Source: Sulfurospirillaceae bacterium (GTDB taxonomy: Bacteria > Campylobacterota > Campylobacteria > Campylobacterales > Sulfurospirillaceae). From it: 64,000 nt of DNA. Position numbers and translations under genes: made by a program. Shown here one piece after another: positions 49,723 to 60,496 of this stretch. Position 1 is the stretch's first letter, and every line of letters begins with the position of its first letter. The DNA is taken from the NCBI GenBank assembly GCA_028684065.1, contig JAQUGO010000006.1:1-64000 (forward strand), written 5' to 3'. The notes below the pieces were generated by a model. The model saw nothing but the letters and a program-made list of their open reading frames with translations, did no database searches and was not told the origin of the DNA.

Positions 49723-50301
49723 ATGGAATATATTATTGAAAAAATCGGCATGAGCCGAACAATCGCAGTACCAAGTGTTCCGGTCACTTTACTCAGAGTT
49801 TTAGAAGCAAAAGTATGTGAAGTTAATGAAAACAAATCAGCTTTAGTTTCTTATGCGAGTGGCAAAAAAATGAACAAAGCGATTGCGGGACAGCAAAAGA
49901 AATATAGTCTTTCTGCTGAATTTAACCGTTTTGTAACACTTAAAATTGCTGATGTTGAAGCAGGTGAGTTAAGTACAGCACCGCTTAGCGAAGCAAAAAC
50001 ATTAAAAGTATCACTAAACACTAAAGGTAGAGGTTTTGCTGGTGTTATTAAACGCCACAATTTCCAAGGTGGTCCTGGTGGACATGGTAGCCGTTTCCAT
50101 AGACAACCCGGTTCAATCGGTAACTGTGAATGGCCTGGCCGTGTACAAAAAGGCAAGAAAATGCCTGGTCACTATGGCAACACTCAAGTCACCGTTAAAA
50201 ATGAAATTGTTTCATTTGATGCAGAAAACGGCATTTTAGCTGTTAAGGGTTCAGTCCCAGGCGCAAATGGATCATTAGGCAGAGCAAGGATTGTTAAATG
50301 A
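49723..50301 (+). CDS. rplC: 50S ribosomal protein L3
   Basis: 192 residues (ATG at 49723; ATG at 49720 also possible). [21 protein letters not shown] and [21 protein letters not shown] are the L3 core loop segments at the peptidyl transferase side. Overlaps rplD by 4 bases. Confidence 0.98.
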   Translation: MEYIIEKIGMSRTIAVPSVPVTLLRVLEAKVCEVNENKSALVSYASGKKMNKAIAGQQKKYSLSAEFNRFVTLKIADVEAGELSTAPLSEAKTLKVSLNTKGRGFAGVIKRHNFQGGPGGHGSRFHRQPGSIGNCEWPGRVQKGKKMPGHYGNTQVTVKNEIVSFDAENGILAVKGSVPGANGSLGRARIVK

Positions 50302-50912
50302 GTAGTGCAATCGTACTAAATGAAAAATTTGAAAACAGTGGCGTTTTAGCTCTTCCAGCATGTTTTGAAGAGATTAATTCACACAACTTATATCTTTATG
50401 TCAAATCTTACCAAGCGGCACTTCGCTCAAATACTGCAAACACCAAAACAAAAGGTGAAGTAAGTGGTGGTGGTAAAAAACCATGGGCACAAAAAGGTAG
50501 AGGTGGCGCTCGTGCAGGTAGTAGAAGAAGTCCTGTATGGGTTGGCGGTGGTGCTGCATTTGGACCAAAAGCTAACAAAAATTATGATTTAAAAGTTAAC
50601 AAAAAACAGAAAAAATTAGCACTTGAATTTGCATTAAATGAAAAAGCAGCAAACAATGCACTTTTCGTCGTTGATAGTTTAACTATTGAATCAGGTAAAA
50701 CAAAAGACGCAGCAAAAATCATGAAAACGCTAGGTGCAAGAGATGCGTTAATCGTTAAAGAATTAGTAGATGACAATACCTTTTTGGCATTTAGAAATCT
50801 ACAAAATTGCTACATCATTGAAGCAAATGAGCTCAATGCTTATCTAGCGACTGCATTCTATACTGTTGTCATAGAAAAATCAGTGCTCGAAACACTAACA
50901 AAAGAGGGTTAA
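50298..50912 (+). CDS. rplD: 50S ribosomal protein L4
   Basis: 204 residues. The exit-tunnel loop is clear ([33 protein letters not shown]). In E. coli L4 represses its own operon; no matching leader fold was identified here. 2 bases separate it from rplW. Confidence 0.98.
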   Translation: MSSAIVLNEKFENSGVLALPACFEEINSHNLYLYVKSYQAALRSNTANTKTKGEVSGGGKKPWAQKGRGGARAGSRRSPVWVGGGAAFGPKANKNYDLKVNKKQKKLALEFALNEKAANNALFVVDSLTIESGKTKDAAKIMKTLGARDALIVKELVDDNTFLAFRNLQNCYIIEANELNAYLATAFYTVVIEKSVLETLTKEG

Positions 50913-50914
50913 TA

Positions 50915-51196
50915 ATGGCTGATATAACCGATATTAAAGCAATCCTTTATACTGAAAAGAGCTTAAGCCTTCAGGAAAATGGTACTGTGGTTATCCAAAC
51001 TTCATTAAGAATGACTAAAAATAGTTTGAAAGAAGTTTTAAAACAGTACTTTGGTTTTACACCACTGAAAGTTAATTCACTAAGAGTAATGGGTAAAGTA
51101 AAAAAGTTTAAGGGTATCCAAGGCAAGCGTAACGATTTTAAAAAGTTTTATGTTCAGTTGCCAGAAGGCGCTCAACTAGAAAATTTGGAGGCGTAA
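50915..51196 (+). CDS. rplW: 50S ribosomal protein L23
   Basis: 93 residues with [10 protein letters not shown] at the start and the [20 protein letters not shown] extension. It forms the docking site at the tunnel exit for trigger factor and SRP. One base before rplB. Confidence 0.97.
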   Translation: MADITDIKAILYTEKSLSLQENGTVVIQTSLRMTKNSLKEVLKQYFGFTPLKVNSLRVMGKVKKFKGIQGKRNDFKKFYVQLPEGAQLENLEA

Positions 51197-51197
51197 T

Positions 51198-52028
51198 ATG
51201 GCAATTAAATCATATAAACCATATACCCCAAGTCGTAGATTTATGACTGGTTTGGATTCAAGTGATATTACAGCAAAAGCTAGCGTTCCTTCACTATTAG
51301 TGAAAGTAGCGGCAACAGCTGGTAGAAACAATAATGGTAGAATTACTTCTCGCCATAAAGAAGCTGGTGTTAAAAAACTCTACAGGATCATTGACTTCAA
51401 ACGAAGAAAATTTGATATTGAAGGTAGCGTTGAGGCTATTGAATATGATCCAAACAGAAACTGTAGAATTGCACTTGTAACGTATGCAGATGGCGAAAAA
51501 AGATATATTCTTCAACCAAAAGGCTTACAAGTAGGTGATAAAATTCAAGCAGCTGAGAGCGGTTTGGATATTAAACCAGGTAATGCTATGAAATTAAAAA
51601 GCATTCCAGTAGGTACTATTTTACATAACATTGAAATGAAACCAGGCAAGGGTGGCCAAATTGCACGAAGTGCTGGTGGTTATGCCCAATTGATGGGTAA
51701 AGAAGAGCAATACGTTATGGTTAGACTTCCAAGTGGTGAGATGCGCAAAATATTGTCTGAGTGTATGGCAAGTATCGGTGTCGTTGGGAATGAAGATTGG
51801 GCAAACATTGTTATTGGTAAAGCAGGTCGTAATAGACATCGCGGTATTAGACCTCAAACACGTGGTTCTGCGATGAACCCAGTTGATCACCCACACGGTG
51901 GTGGTGAAGGTAAGACAAACTCAGGAAGACATCCAGTAACACCATGGGGTCAACCAACAAAAGGTTCTAAAACTCGTAAGAAAAAAGCGAGTGATAAACT
52001 GATTATCTCTAGAAGAAAAGGAAAATAG
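51198..52028 (+). CDS. rplB: 50S ribosomal protein L2
   Basis: 276 residues, full length. [31 protein letters not shown]-type loop (here [17 protein letters not shown]) and the C-terminal [13 protein letters not shown] with the catalytic-site His. Directly abuts rpsS. Confidence 0.98.
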   Translation: MAIKSYKPYTPSRRFMTGLDSSDITAKASVPSLLVKVAATAGRNNNGRITSRHKEAGVKKLYRIIDFKRRKFDIEGSVEAIEYDPNRNCRIALVTYADGEKRYILQPKGLQVGDKIQAAESGLDIKPGNAMKLKSIPVGTILHNIEMKPGKGGQIARSAGGYAQLMGKEEQYVMVRLPSGEMRKILSECMASIGVVGNEDWANIVIGKAGRNRHRGIRPQTRGSAMNPVDHPHGGGEGKTNSGRHPVTPWGQPTKGSKTRKKKASDKLIISRRKGK

Positions 52029-52310
52029 ATGGCTAGATCGCTAAAAAAAGGTCCTTTTGTAGACGCTCACGTAATGAAAAAAACTGTTGAGGCAAAAGAG
52101 ACAAAATCTAACAAGCCGATTAAGACATGGTCTCGTAGAAGTACTATTATTCCTGATATGATCGGATTGACATTCAATGTTCATAATGGCAGAAACTTTG
52201 TACCTGTATACGTTACTGAAAACCATATTGGTTATAAGATGGGTGAATTTGCACCTACTCGTACGTTTAAAGGCCACAAGGGCTCAGTACAGAAAAAAAT
52301 TGGTAAGTAG
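52029..52310 (+). CDS. rpsS: 30S ribosomal protein S19
   Basis: 93 residues. [39 protein letters not shown] and [12 protein letters not shown] are diagnostic. Starts on the base after the rplB stop. Confidence 0.98.
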   Translation: MARSLKKGPFVDAHVMKKTVEAKETKSNKPIKTWSRRSTIIPDMIGLTFNVHNGRNFVPVYVTENHIGYKMGEFAPTRTFKGHKGSVQKKIGK

Positions 52311-52317
52311 GTAGAAG

Positions 52318-52650
52318 ATGAGTACAGCAATATTAAAATTTATCAGATTATCTCCTACTAAAGCTCGTTTGATTGCACGTGAAGTTCAAGGTTTAAACGC
52401 TGAATTTGCTATGGCAAGTTTGGAATTCATGCCAAACAAAGGTGCAAAAATTATTTCTAAAGTCATCGCTTCTGCAGTTGCAAATGGCGGTTTTGAACCA
52501 AATGAAGTTGTGGTTGCTTCTTGTCGTATAGATGCAGGCCCAGTTCTTAAACGTTTTAGACCAAGAGCAAGAGGAAGTGCAAGTGGCATTAGAAAACCGA
52601 CTTCTCATATATTTGTTGAAGTAGCCAAAGCTACAAAGAAGGAAGACTAA
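52318..52650 (+). CDS. rplV: 50S ribosomal protein L22
   Basis: 110 residues. [18 protein letters not shown] at the start and the tunnel-lining hairpin [16 protein letters not shown] near the end. One base before rpsC. Confidence 0.98.
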   Translation: MSTAILKFIRLSPTKARLIAREVQGLNAEFAMASLEFMPNKGAKIISKVIASAVANGGFEPNEVVVASCRIDAGPVLKRFRPRARGSASGIRKPTSHIFVEVAKATKKED

Positions 52651-52651
52651 G

Positions 52652-53359
52652 ATGGGTCAAAAAGTAAATCCGATTGGTTTAAGACTTGGTATTAATAGAA
52701 ATTGGGACTCAAGATGGTTTCCAGGTAAACAAAACTTGGCTACAAGCATCGGGGAAGATTATAAAATCAGAACATTTTTGAAGAAAGAACTTTATTATGC
52801 TGGTGTTAGCCAGATTTTAATAGAGAGAACTGCTAAGAAATTAAGAGTTACCGTTGTAGCAGCGCGTCCTGGTATTATTATTGGTAAGAAAGGCTCTGAT
52901 ATTGAAAAATTAAGAGCAAAACTTAACAAGCTTATCGACAAAGATGTTAACGTTAATATTAAAGAGGAGAGACGTCCTCAAGCTTCTGCTCAGCTTTGTG
53001 CTGAAAACGTTGCAATGCAACTTGAACGTCGCGTAGCCTTTAGACGAGCTATGAAAAAAGTCATTCAAGGTGCGCAAAAATCTGGTGCAAAAGGTATCAA
53101 AATTTCTGTTTCTGGCCGTTTAGGTGGTGCAGAAATGGCAAGAACAGAGTGGTATCTAGAAGGACGTGTTCCACTTCATACCCTTAGAGCAAAAATTGAT
53201 TATGGTTTTGCTGAAGCACATACAACGTATGGTGTTATCGGTGTAAAAGTATGGATCTTTAAAGGTGAAGTTTTAGTCAAAGGGCTTGTTCCTGAAAAAG
53301 AAGAGCAACCTAAAGATAAAGATGCTACACGAAAACCAAAGAGAAGAGGTAAAAACTAA
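52652..53359 (+). CDS. rpsC: 30S ribosomal protein S3
   Basis: 235 residues. [20 protein letters not shown], a KH domain with [13 protein letters not shown], and the C-terminal [13 protein letters not shown]. Basic Lys-rich tail. Stop overlaps the rplP start. Confidence 0.98.
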   Translation: MGQKVNPIGLRLGINRNWDSRWFPGKQNLATSIGEDYKIRTFLKKELYYAGVSQILIERTAKKLRVTVVAARPGIIIGKKGSDIEKLRAKLNKLIDKDVNVNIKEERRPQASAQLCAENVAMQLERRVAFRRAMKKVIQGAQKSGAKGIKISVSGRLGGAEMARTEWYLEGRVPLHTLRAKIDYGFAEAHTTYGVIGVKVWIFKGEVLVKGLVPEKEEQPKDKDATRKPKRRGKN

Positions 53360-53784
53360 TGTTAATGCCTAAAAGAACAAAATATAAAAAGCAGATGAAA
53401 GGCCGCAATCGCGGTGAAGCGCATAGTGGTGCTTCAATCTCTTTTGGTGAAATCGGTTTAAAAGCTGTTGAAGCGGGCCGTATTGACTCTCGCCAAATTG
53501 AGGCTGCAAGGATTGCATATACACGTCACGTTAAGCGTCAAGCAAAAACATGGATTCGTGTATTCCCAGATAAACCTCTAACCGCTAAGCCTATTGAAAC
53601 AAGGATGGGTAAAGGTAAGGGTTCTGTGGACAAGTGGGTTATGAATGTTAAGCCAGGTAGAATTATTTTTGAAATGGCAGGAGTGTCTGAAGAGTTAGCG
53701 CGTGAAGCTTTAACCCTTGCAATGCACAAACTTCCTTTTAAAACCAAGATTGTAACTCGAGAGAGCGAAAATGAAGTATATTGA
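53359..53784 (+). CDS. rplP: 50S ribosomal protein L16
   Basis: 141 residues. [19 protein letters not shown] and [13 protein letters not shown] are the L16 signatures. Its last 14 bases overlap rpmC. Confidence 0.98.
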   Translation: MLMPKRTKYKKQMKGRNRGEAHSGASISFGEIGLKAVEAGRIDSRQIEAARIAYTRHVKRQAKTWIRVFPDKPLTAKPIETRMGKGKGSVDKWVMNVKPGRIIFEMAGVSEELAREALTLAMHKLPFKTKIVTRESENEVY

Positions 53785-53959
53785 TTTGAATAGCAAAAGC
53801 GCAACTGAGCTTTTGGAGTTATTAAAAGAGAAGAAGGTTCTTTTGTTTACATTAAGACAAAAGTTAAAAACAATGCAACTGACTAATCCTAATGAGATTA
53901 AAGAAGTTAGAAGAGATATCGCTCGTATTAATACGGCAATTTCTGCTCAAAGTAAGTAG
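53771..53959 (+). CDS. rpmC: 50S ribosomal protein L29
   Basis: 62 residues, two-helix protein ([30 protein letters not shown]). Starts inside rplP, suggesting translational coupling. Nine bases before rpsQ. Confidence 0.96.
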   Translation: MKYIDLNSKSATELLELLKEKKVLLFTLRQKLKTMQLTNPNEIKEVRRDIARINTAISAQSK

Positions 53960-53968
53960 GGGTAACTA

Positions 53969-54220
53969 ATGACTTTAAAACGAGAGATTCAAGGCGTAGT
54001 TGTTCAAAAGGCTGGTGATAAAACAATCACTGTCTTGGTAGAGAGACGTGTTATGCATCCACGATATCGTAAGTTTGTTAAGCGTTTTAAAAAATACTTA
54101 GTACACGATGAAAGCAATCAAGTAAAAGCAGGTGATACTGTTAGTGCAATTGAATGCCGACCACTTTCTAAAAGAAAAGCTTTTAGACTAAAAGAAGTTG
54201 TCAAAGTGGGAGTTGAATAA
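53969..54220 (+). CDS. rpsQ: 30S ribosomal protein S17
   Basis: 83 residues, OB fold. [23 protein letters not shown] and [21 protein letters not shown] are typical. Stop shares a base with the rplN start. Confidence 0.97.
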   Translation: MTLKREIQGVVVQKAGDKTITVLVERRVMHPRYRKFVKRFKKYLVHDESNQVKAGDTVSAIECRPLSKRKAFRLKEVVKVGVE

Positions 54221-54588
54221 TGATACAAAGTTTTACGAGATTAGCCGTAGCTGATAACAGTGGCGCTAAAGAGATTATGTGTATTAAAGTTCTTGGTGGC
54301 AGTAAGCGTCGTTACGCAACAGTAGGCGATGTTATTGTTGCTTCTGTCAAAAAAGCACTACCAAGTGGTAAAATTAAAAAAGGTCAAGTTGTCAAAGCAG
54401 TTATCGTTAGAACACGAAAAGAGATTCAAAGAGAAAATGGCTCATTGATTCGTTTCGACGAAAATGCAGCGGTTATTCTTGATAATAAAAGAGAGCCAAT
54501 CGGTACAAGGATTTTCGGACCAGTCGGAAGAGAAGTTCGTTATGCTAACTTTATGAAAATTGTATCTTTGGCACCGGAGGTACTCTAA
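54220..54588 (+). CDS. rplN: 50S ribosomal protein L14
   Basis: 122 residues, exact family length. [35 protein letters not shown] and [11 protein letters not shown]. 1-base overlaps at both ends. Confidence 0.98.
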   Translation: MIQSFTRLAVADNSGAKEIMCIKVLGGSKRRYATVGDVIVASVKKALPSGKIKKGQVVKAVIVRTRKEIQRENGSLIRFDENAAVILDNKREPIGTRIFGPVGREVRYANFMKIVSLAPEVL

Positions 54589-54824
54589 TGGCAACTAAGA
54601 TGAAAATTAAAAAAGGCGATACAGTAAAAGTAATCGCAGGGGATGACAAAGGCAAAGAAGCAAAAGTACTTCAAGTACTTCCTAAAGCTTCAAGTGTTGT
54701 TGTTGAAGGATGCAAAGTAGTCAAGAAAGCTATTAAACCAAGTGAAAGTAACCCAAAAGGTGGTTTTGCGAATGTTGAAAAGCCAATTCATGTCTCTAAT
54801 GTGGCTAAAGTAGAGGGTAAATAA
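54588..54824 (+). CDS. rplX: 50S ribosomal protein L24
   Basis: 78 residues, shorter than the E. coli protein (about 104) as in other epsilonproteobacteria. KOW motif [20 protein letters not shown]; then [17 protein letters not shown]. 1-base overlap with rplE. Confidence 0.97.
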   Translation: MATKMKIKKGDTVKVIAGDDKGKEAKVLQVLPKASSVVVEGCKVVKKAIKPSESNPKGGFANVEKPIHVSNVAKVEGK

Positions 54825-55369
54825 TGAACAGATTGCAAGAAAAATTTACTGCTGAAGTACAGCCAGCAGTGGTTAAAGAGTTTAATATTACGAACCCTAT
54901 GCTTACGCCAAAACTTGAGAAAATTGTTATCAGTGTTGGTGCCGGTGAAGAAGGTAAGGATACAAAGATATTACAAAATATCACCGATACAATTTCATTG
55001 ATTGCGGGACAAAAAGCTGTCGTTACAATGGCAAAAAAATCAGTTGCTGGTTTTAAAGTACGTGCTGGTTATCCCGTTGGTGTTAAAGTAACGTTACGAA
55101 ATGAGCAAATGTATGCATTTTTAGACAAACTTATTTCTGTAGCCCTTCCTAGAGTGAAAGACTTTAGGGGTCTTCCAAGAACTGGTTTTGATGGACGTGC
55201 TAATTATAACTTTGGTCTAAATGAGCAATTGATGTTCCCTGAAGTAGAATATGATAACATCATGAAAACACACGGAATGAATATTACAATCGTAACAACT
55301 GCGAGCAACGATAAAGAGGCATTTAAACTTCTTGAACTTGTTGGTTTGCCGTTCGCAAAAGGTAAATAA
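54824..55369 (+). CDS. rplE: 50S ribosomal protein L5
   Basis: 181 residues. [36 protein letters not shown] and the C-terminal [21 protein letters not shown]. Binds 5S rRNA. 1 base before rpsN. Confidence 0.98.
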   Translation: MNRLQEKFTAEVQPAVVKEFNITNPMLTPKLEKIVISVGAGEEGKDTKILQNITDTISLIAGQKAVVTMAKKSVAGFKVRAGYPVGVKVTLRNEQMYAFLDKLISVALPRVKDFRGLPRTGFDGRANYNFGLNEQLMFPEVEYDNIMKTHGMNITIVTTASNDKEAFKLLELVGLPFAKGK

Positions 55370-55370
55370 T

Positions 55371-55556
55371 ATGGCTAAAAAATCTATGATCGCAAAGGCT
55401 AATAGAAAGCCTAAGTTTCAAGTAAGGGCATATACACGATGTCAGATTTGTGGACGTCCACATTCAGTCTATCAAGATTTCGGTATTTGTAGAATTTGTC
55501 TAAGAAAAATGGCAAATGAAGGTCTAATTCCCGGCCTCAAAAAAGCAAGCTGGTAA
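55371..55556 (+). CDS. rpsN: 30S ribosomal protein S14, zinc-binding type
   Basis: 61 residues from ATG 55371 (an upstream in-frame start at 55332 lies inside rplE and is rejected). Two CxxC pairs (CQIC, CRIC) form a zinc ribbon, so this is the short type Z form, which suggests that growth under zinc limitation may need an alternative copy elsewhere. Confidence 0.98.
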   Translation: MAKKSMIAKANRKPKFQVRAYTRCQICGRPHSVYQDFGICRICLRKMANEGLIPGLKKASW

Positions 55557-55567
55557 GGAAATAAACT

Positions 55568-55963
55568 ATGATTAATGATCTAGTCGCAGATTCTTTAACG
55601 AGAATCAGAAATGCATCAATGCGCAAACTTGATGTCACAAAATTAATGCATTCTAAACTGGTTGAAGCACTTTTAGTTGTTTTCCAAAATAAAGGTTATA
55701 TCGAAAGTTTTAACGTTATTGAAGAGGGTCCTAAAAAATTTATCAACGTTGTTTTGAAGTATGATGCTCATGGTAACCAAGTTATCAATGAAGTTAAAAA
55801 AATCTCTAAGCCTGGACGTAGAGTCTATAAAGGCAGTGATGAAATAAAGCGATTTAAAAACGGCTATGGTACAATTGTTGTGAGTACATCAAAAGGTGTT
55901 CTCAGTAATGATGACGCGCACAAAGCGGGTGTTGGTGGCGAAGTTATCTGTAGTATTTGGTAA
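55568..55963 (+). CDS. rpsH: 30S ribosomal protein S8
   Basis: 131 residues. [17 protein letters not shown] at the start and [21 protein letters not shown] near the end. S8 is the spc-operon autoregulator in E. coli. A 76-base gap to rplF follows, longer than usual here, with no gene or clear signal. Confidence 0.98.
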   Translation: MINDLVADSLTRIRNASMRKLDVTKLMHSKLVEALLVVFQNKGYIESFNVIEEGPKKFINVVLKYDAHGNQVINEVKKISKPGRRVYKGSDEIKRFKNGYGTIVVSTSKGVLSNDDAHKAGVGGEVICSIW

Positions 55964-56039
55964 TGAGCAGTTCTTTTATGGTATTCGATATCCATTCTAA
56001 GATTTGTAAGCTTATCGTAGACAAGTAAAAGGAAAAAGT

Positions 56040-56576
56040 ATGTCTCGTATTGGTAAAAAACCTATTGCTATTCCATCTGGTATAGAAGTATCAGTTAATG
56101 GCGATATGGTAGAGTTTAAAAAAGGGAGTGTCCAAAAGATTTTGGATACTAAGGGAAATGTTGACGTTAAAGTTCAAGATCAAGAGATCGTTTTTTCATC
56201 AAAAGGTGCTGATAGACAAAGTAGTGCATTTTGGGGTACTTACCGTGCTCTTAGTCAGAATATCATCACAGGTTTAACAGAAGGCTTTAAAAAGCAACTT
56301 GAAATTAACGGTGTTGGTTACAGAGCTGCAGTTAATGGAAATGTACTTGAGCTTCAACTTGGTTATTCTCATCCTATTAATTATGAATTTCCACAAGATG
56401 TTCAAATTACAGTTGAGAAAAACGTAGTTTCTATCCATGGTAATGACAAACAAGTTGTTGGTCAAATTGCTGCCGAAATTAGAAGTTTTAGAGCGCCAGA
56501 GCCATATAAGGGCAAAGGTGTTAAGTATAGTAATGAAACCATTATCCGTAAAGCCGGAAAAACTTCCAAGAAGTAG
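56040..56576 (+). CDS. rplF: 50S ribosomal protein L6
   Basis: 178 residues. [29 protein letters not shown] and [15 protein letters not shown], the L6 C-terminal signature. AAAGGA upstream. Confidence 0.98.
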   Translation: MSRIGKKPIAIPSGIEVSVNGDMVEFKKGSVQKILDTKGNVDVKVQDQEIVFSSKGADRQSSAFWGTYRALSQNIITGLTEGFKKQLEINGVGYRAAVNGNVLELQLGYSHPINYEFPQDVQITVEKNVVSIHGNDKQVVGQIAAEIRSFRAPEPYKGKGVKYSNETIIRKAGKTSKK

Positions 56577-56585
56577 GGGTAGGAC

Positions 56586-56942
56586 ATGAAAGCAAATATT
56601 TTAAAACGTAAACTAGCACTCAGAGCAAAACGTAAAAAAAGAGTAAGAGCAGATATATCTGGTACGGAGCAAAGACCTAGAGTTTCTTTCTTTAAATCAA
56701 ACCGATTTATCTATGCACAGGCAATTGATGATGTTAATGGCATCACATTAGCAAGTGTTGATGGAAAGAAATTAGGATTTAACTCTAGCAAAGCAAGTGC
56801 AATTGAAATTGCCAAAGTTTTTGCAGAAACGTTAAAAGCTAAGAACTTAACTACAGTTGTCTATGATAGAAATGGTTATTTGTATCATGGTGTTGTTGCT
56901 GCTTTTGCAGATGGCCTTAGAGCAAATGGCATAGTGCTGTAA
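56586..56942 (+). CDS. rplR: 50S ribosomal protein L18
   Basis: 118 residues. [39 protein letters not shown] and [20 protein letters not shown]. 5S rRNA binding. Confidence 0.98.
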   Translation: MKANILKRKLALRAKRKKRVRADISGTEQRPRVSFFKSNRFIYAQAIDDVNGITLASVDGKKLGFNSSKASAIEIAKVFAETLKAKNLTTVVYDRNGYLYHGVVAAFADGLRANGIVL

Positions 56943-56966
56943 CGAAAAAAAGAGGAAAACGATTCA

Positions 56967-57410
56967 ATGGAAAAATATAACAGAGAAGAGTTTGAAGAAG
57001 CCATAGTTAACATCGGCCGCGTAACAAAAGTTGTTAAGGGCGGTAGACGTTTTAGATTTACAGCGCTTGTTGTTGTAGGTAATAAGCAAGGCTTAGTAGG
57101 CTATGGTTTTGGTAAAGCAAAAGAGGTTCCTGATGCGATTCGAAAAGCCGTTGATGATGCATTTAAAAACATCGTTAAGGTAAATATTAAAGGTTCTACA
57201 ATTGCACATGATGTTGAAGTGAAGTTTAATGCGAGCCGTATTATCCTTAAGCCAGCCAGTGATGGTACAGGTGTAATTGCTGGTGGTGCAACGCGCCCAG
57301 TCGTTGAACTTGCAGGTATTAAAGATATTTTGACAAAGTCATTAGGATCAAACAATGCTTCAAACGTAGTAAGAGCAACTATTAAAGCTCTTAGTATGAT
57401 TAAAAGCTAA
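56967..57410 (+). CDS. rpsE: 30S ribosomal protein S5
   Basis: 147 residues. [21 protein letters not shown] (the RNA-binding domain carrying the spectinomycin-site loop) and [19 protein letters not shown]. Only 13 bases separate it from rplO, so rpmD (L30), which lies here in many bacteria, is absent. Confidence 0.98.
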   Translation: MEKYNREEFEEAIVNIGRVTKVVKGGRRFRFTALVVVGNKQGLVGYGFGKAKEVPDAIRKAVDDAFKNIVKVNIKGSTIAHDVEVKFNASRIILKPASDGTGVIAGGATRPVVELAGIKDILTKSLGSNNASNVVRATIKALSMIKS

Positions 57411-57423
57411 GGAAGGATAGATT

Positions 57424-57828
57424 ATGGCATTAGATAATCTTACACCAGCAGAAAACTCTACACATAAGATTAAACGTGTCGGACGTGGACAGGGTAGTGG
57501 TATGGGTAAAACAGCAAGTCGTGGATCAAACGGACAAAAATCTCGTACAGGTTATAAGCGAAAAAGAGGATTTGAAGGCGGTCAACAACCACTTCAAAGA
57601 CGATTACCAAAAGTAGGTTTTACAACAAAAATCGTAAAACCATATATTATTAATATTGATAAAATTAAAGCGGTTGCTGAACTAGCTGAAATAACTATGG
57701 ATAGTATTAGAGCTGTTCATAAAATTGGTAGTGCTATTACGACAGTGAAATTAATTGGTGCTGGAGCGAAAGAGCTTGCAAGCAAGATTAAAGATGAAAA
57801 CGTAATATTTACTGGAATGGATAAATGA
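57424..57828 (+). CDS. rplO: 50S ribosomal protein L15
   Basis: 134 residues. The Gly-rich N-terminus ([20 protein letters not shown], then RRLPKVGF) is typical. Overlaps secY by 4 bases. Confidence 0.98.
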   Translation: MALDNLTPAENSTHKIKRVGRGQGSGMGKTASRGSNGQKSRTGYKRKRGFEGGQQPLQRRLPKVGFTTKIVKPYIINIDKIKAVAELAEITMDSIRAVHKIGSAITTVKLIGAGAKELASKIKDENVIFTGMDK

Positions 57829-59087
57829 GCCAAGATCTCACCAAGAAGATTTTAGTTACATTAGGATTCATTTTTGCATATAGGATACTGGCATATGTGC
57901 CAGTTCCTGGTGTGAATTTGGACGTAATTAAAGAATTCTTCGACTCCAATAGCTCAAATGCTTTAGGTATGTTCAATATGTTCAGTGGTAATGCTGCACA
58001 ACGTTTGAGTATCATATCTTTAGGAATTATGCCTTATATTACTGCTTCCATTGTTATGGAACTTCTTGCAGCTACTTTCCCAGCCTTAGGTAAAATGAAA
58101 AAAGAACGTGATGGTATGGTTAAATACATGCAAATCATTCGCTATGCGACGATTGGCATTACGATTATCCAAGCTATTGGTGTTTCTGTAGGACTTGGTG
58201 GATTGACAGGACGTGCAGGTGAGAGTGCGGTGATGATTGATATGACAACCTTTACAGCCTTAGCTGCAGGTAGTATGCTTACTGGTACCATGTTACTCAT
58301 GTGGATTGGTGAACAGATTACGCAGCGTGGTATTGGTAATGGTATCAGTTTGATTATTTTTGCAGGTATTGTTTCAGGTATTCCTCGTGCTATTGGTGGG
58401 ACAATAAATCTCGTTAATACAGGTGAATTAAACTTCTTAGTGGTTATTGGTATTTTAGTTGTTATTTTAGCTACTGTTGGCTCCATCATCTTTGTTGAAA
58501 TGGGAGAGCGTCGTATACCAATCTCTTATTCACGCAAAGTTGTTTTGCAAAATCAACATAAGCGTATTATGAACTATGTACCTATTAAAATGAACCTTAG
58601 CGGTGTAATTCCTCCAATTTTTGCAAGTGCAATTTTGATGTTCCCATCAACAATTATGCAAGCAAGTACGAATCCAATTGTTCGCTCTATTCATGATTTC
58701 TTAAATCCTAATAGTTATGTTTTTAATGTTCTTACATTCTTGTTTGTTATTTTCTTTGCTTATTTTTATGCATCAATTGTATTTAATGCTAAAGATATCT
58801 CTGAAAATCTTAAGCGCCAAGGTGGTTTTATCCCCGGTGTTAGACCAGGAGAAAGTACAGCACTATTTTTAAATGAAGTGGCAAGCAGATTAACATTTTG
58901 GGGTTCAATTTATCTTGGACTGATTTCAACGTTACCATGGGTTCTTGTTAAGGTAATGGGTGTACCATTTTACTTTGGTGGTACAGCGGTTTTAATTGTA
59001 GTTCAAGTAGCACTGGACACAATGCGAAAAATTGAAGCACAAATGTATATGAACAAATATGAAACATTAAGTGCGGTAGGACTTTAA
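57825..59087 (+). CDS. secY: SecY, protein translocase channel
   Basis: 420 residues with ten predicted helices. [10 protein letters not shown] near the N-terminus, [20 protein letters not shown] (helix 2), [20 protein letters not shown] and the C-terminal loop [14 protein letters not shown]. Forms the SecYEG pore. Coupled to rplO and 5 bases before map. Confidence 0.98.
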   Translation: MSQDLTKKILVTLGFIFAYRILAYVPVPGVNLDVIKEFFDSNSSNALGMFNMFSGNAAQRLSIISLGIMPYITASIVMELLAATFPALGKMKKERDGMVKYMQIIRYATIGITIIQAIGVSVGLGGLTGRAGESAVMIDMTTFTALAAGSMLTGTMLLMWIGEQITQRGIGNGISLIIFAGIVSGIPRAIGGTINLVNTGELNFLVVIGILVVILATVGSIIFVEMGERRIPISYSRKVVLQNQHKRIMNYVPIKMNLSGVIPPIFASAILMFPSTIMQASTNPIVRSIHDFLNPNSYVFNVLTFLFVIFFAYFYASIVFNAKDISENLKRQGGFIPGVRPGESTALFLNEVASRLTFWGSIYLGLISTLPWVLVKVMGVPFYFGGTAVLIVVQVALDTMRKIEAQMYMNKYETLSAVGL

Positions 59088-59092
59088 ATTTT

Positions 59093-59851
59093 ATGGCAAT
59101 TACAATAAAAAAACCTAATGAGATTGCTAAGCTCTCAGTGGCCAATAAAATTGTTGGTAAAACCTTAGAGTATCTTACATGTCATGTAAGCCCAGGCATG
59201 AGCTTGAAAGAGCTCAATGCCATGGGAGAAGCGTATATACATAGTTTTGGAGCACGTCCTTCTTTTAAAGGTCTATATGGCTTTCCTGCTGGAATATGCA
59301 CCTCTGTCAATGAAGTCATTATCCATGGTATTCCAAACAAGTATTGTCTTAAAGAAGGTGATATTGTAGGTTTTGATATAGGGACAGAAATTGATGGTTG
59401 GTATGGGGATGCCGCTGTGACGGTTGGTGTTGGTGAAATATCTAAAACTGATGCTTCCTTGATAGCATGTGCTAAAGATGCACTCTATTTCGCCATAGAT
59501 ATTATTCGACCAGAGATGCGTTTTAAAGAATTAAGTTTTGAAATTGAAAAATTTATTATCGCTCGTGGTTTTGTACCGTTGCGTGGCTTTTGTGGTCATG
59601 GTATTGGCAGAAAACCGCATGAAGAGCCTGAAATTCCTAATTATTTAGAAGGTACCAACCCAAAGAATGGACCAAAAATTAAAAATGGCATGGTTTTTTG
59701 TATTGAACCCATGATTTGCCAACAAGATGGGACCCCCAAAATTTTAGAAGATAAATGGGCGGTTGTTTCCAAGGATGGTTTAAGAGGTAGTCATTATGAG
59801 CATACTGTTGCTGTTATTGATGGAAAAGCCGAGATATTGTCTTTAGGCTAA
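59093..59851 (+). CDS. map: methionine aminopeptidase, type I
   Basis: 252 residues. Metal ligands in FDIGTEIDGWYGDAAVTV (two Asp), HGIGRKPHEEP (His), FCIEPM (Glu) and HYEHTVAV region (Glu) are intact. It removes N-terminal Met from new proteins. A TTACATG-T-CATGTAA variant of the window's palindrome is at 59174-59188. Confidence 0.97.
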   Translation: MAITIKKPNEIAKLSVANKIVGKTLEYLTCHVSPGMSLKELNAMGEAYIHSFGARPSFKGLYGFPAGICTSVNEVIIHGIPNKYCLKEGDIVGFDIGTEIDGWYGDAAVTVGVGEISKTDASLIACAKDALYFAIDIIRPEMRFKELSFEIEKFIIARGFVPLRGFCGHGIGRKPHEEPEIPNYLEGTNPKNGPKIKNGMVFCIEPMICQQDGTPKILEDKWAVVSKDGLRGSHYEHTVAVIDGKAEILSLG

Positions 59852-59876
59852 AGGGACTCTTTAAAATTATTATTTT

Positions 59877-59920
59877 GGACATTTAATAAAAAGATTAAAA
59901 ATACTTTTTATTAAATGTCC
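59877..59920. terminator. perfect 17-bp inverted repeat between map and infA
   Basis: Left arm 59877-59893 (begins GGACATTT) and right arm 59904-59920 (ends AAATGTCC) are fully complementary over 17 bases with a 10-base AT loop. No T-run follows. It could terminate, process or stabilise the transcript at the end of the S10-spc part; a new promoter follows. Confidence 0.65.
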
Positions 59921-59942
59921 TATTAAAGCTGATATATGCTTG

Positions 59943-59948
59943 TATAGT
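59943..59948 (+). promoter_or_regulatory. -10 box before infA
   Basis: TATAGT preceded by TG, about 52 bases before the infA start and just past the inverted repeat. It would let infA and the alpha operon be transcribed apart from the upstream genes. Confidence 0.5.
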
Positions 59949-59999
59949 ATGTATTAGCTTTAAAAGCGTCATTAATGATAGATAGGTATGGGAGGTAAA

Positions 60000-60218
60000 A
60001 TGGCAAAAGATGATGTTATTGAGATTGATGGCAAAGTGATTGAAGCACTTCCCAATGCAACGTTTAAAGTAGAAGTGCAGAATAGCCATGTGATTTTATG
60101 TCACATTGCGGGTAAGATGAGGATGCATTATATTAAAATAATGCCAGGAGATACCGTTAAGGTTGAGTTAACGCCTTATAGTTTAGATAAAGGTCGTATA
60201 ACATACCGCTATAAGTAA
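60000..60218 (+). CDS. infA: translation initiation factor IF-1
   Basis: 72 residues, exact family length, from ATG 60000 with GGGAGG 4 bases upstream. OB fold: [34 protein letters not shown] and [11 protein letters not shown]. Confidence 0.98.
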   Translation: MAKDDVIEIDGKVIEALPNATFKVEVQNSHVILCHIAGKMRMHYIKIMPGDTVKVELTPYSLDKGRITYRYK

Positions 60219-60237
60219 TCTATTAGCTTAAATTGTG

Positions 60238-60243
60238 TATAAT
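60238..60243 (+). promoter_or_regulatory. -10 box of the rpmJ-rplQ (alpha) operon
   Basis: Perfect TATAAT with TGTG in front, 19 bases after the infA stop. It gives an RNA leader of about 130 bases before rpmJ. Confidence 0.65.
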
Positions 60244-60273
60244 ATGTCCCTTTTGTAAAGCTGTGTGAAGAAT

Positions 60274-60329
60274 AATTGAAAAAGAACCACTGTTTTTTCA
60301 ATTGTTGGTTTGAGATTCATCATCAAACC
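60274..60329 (+). promoter_or_regulatory. structured leader of the alpha operon
   Basis: Two hairpins in the untranslated leader: AATTGAAAAA (60274-60283) with TTTTTCAATT (60294-60303), and GGTTTGA (60307-60313) with TCAAACC (60323-60329). They resemble the place, not the known sequence, of the ribosomal protein S4 regulatory site in E. coli. Confidence 0.5.
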
Positions 60330-60380
60330 TGTGACAGTTTAACTCAAAATTCCAGTGGAAAAAAAGTTCAGGAGTCACGA

Positions 60381-60494
60381 ATGAAAGTACGACCTTCTGT
60401 AAAGAAGATGTGCGATAAGTGCAAAGTGATCAAACGAAAAGGTATCGTTAGAGTCATTTGCGTAAATCCAAAACACAAACAGAGACAAGGATAA
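60381..60494 (+). CDS. rpmJ: 50S ribosomal protein L36, zinc-binding type
   Basis: 37 residues from ATG 60381 (CAGGAG upstream; an earlier in-frame start at 60276 lies in the leader). [20 protein letters not shown] with CxxC and the later C-x4-H gives the zinc site (C+ form). Confidence 0.97.
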   Translation: MKVRPSVKKMCDKCKVIKRKGIVRVICVNPKHKQRQG

Positions 60495-60496
60495 GC

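Noticed and set aside
60276-60380. 35-residue extension of L36
   Set aside because: It would run through the leader hairpins; the 37-residue form is the family length and has its own ribosome site.
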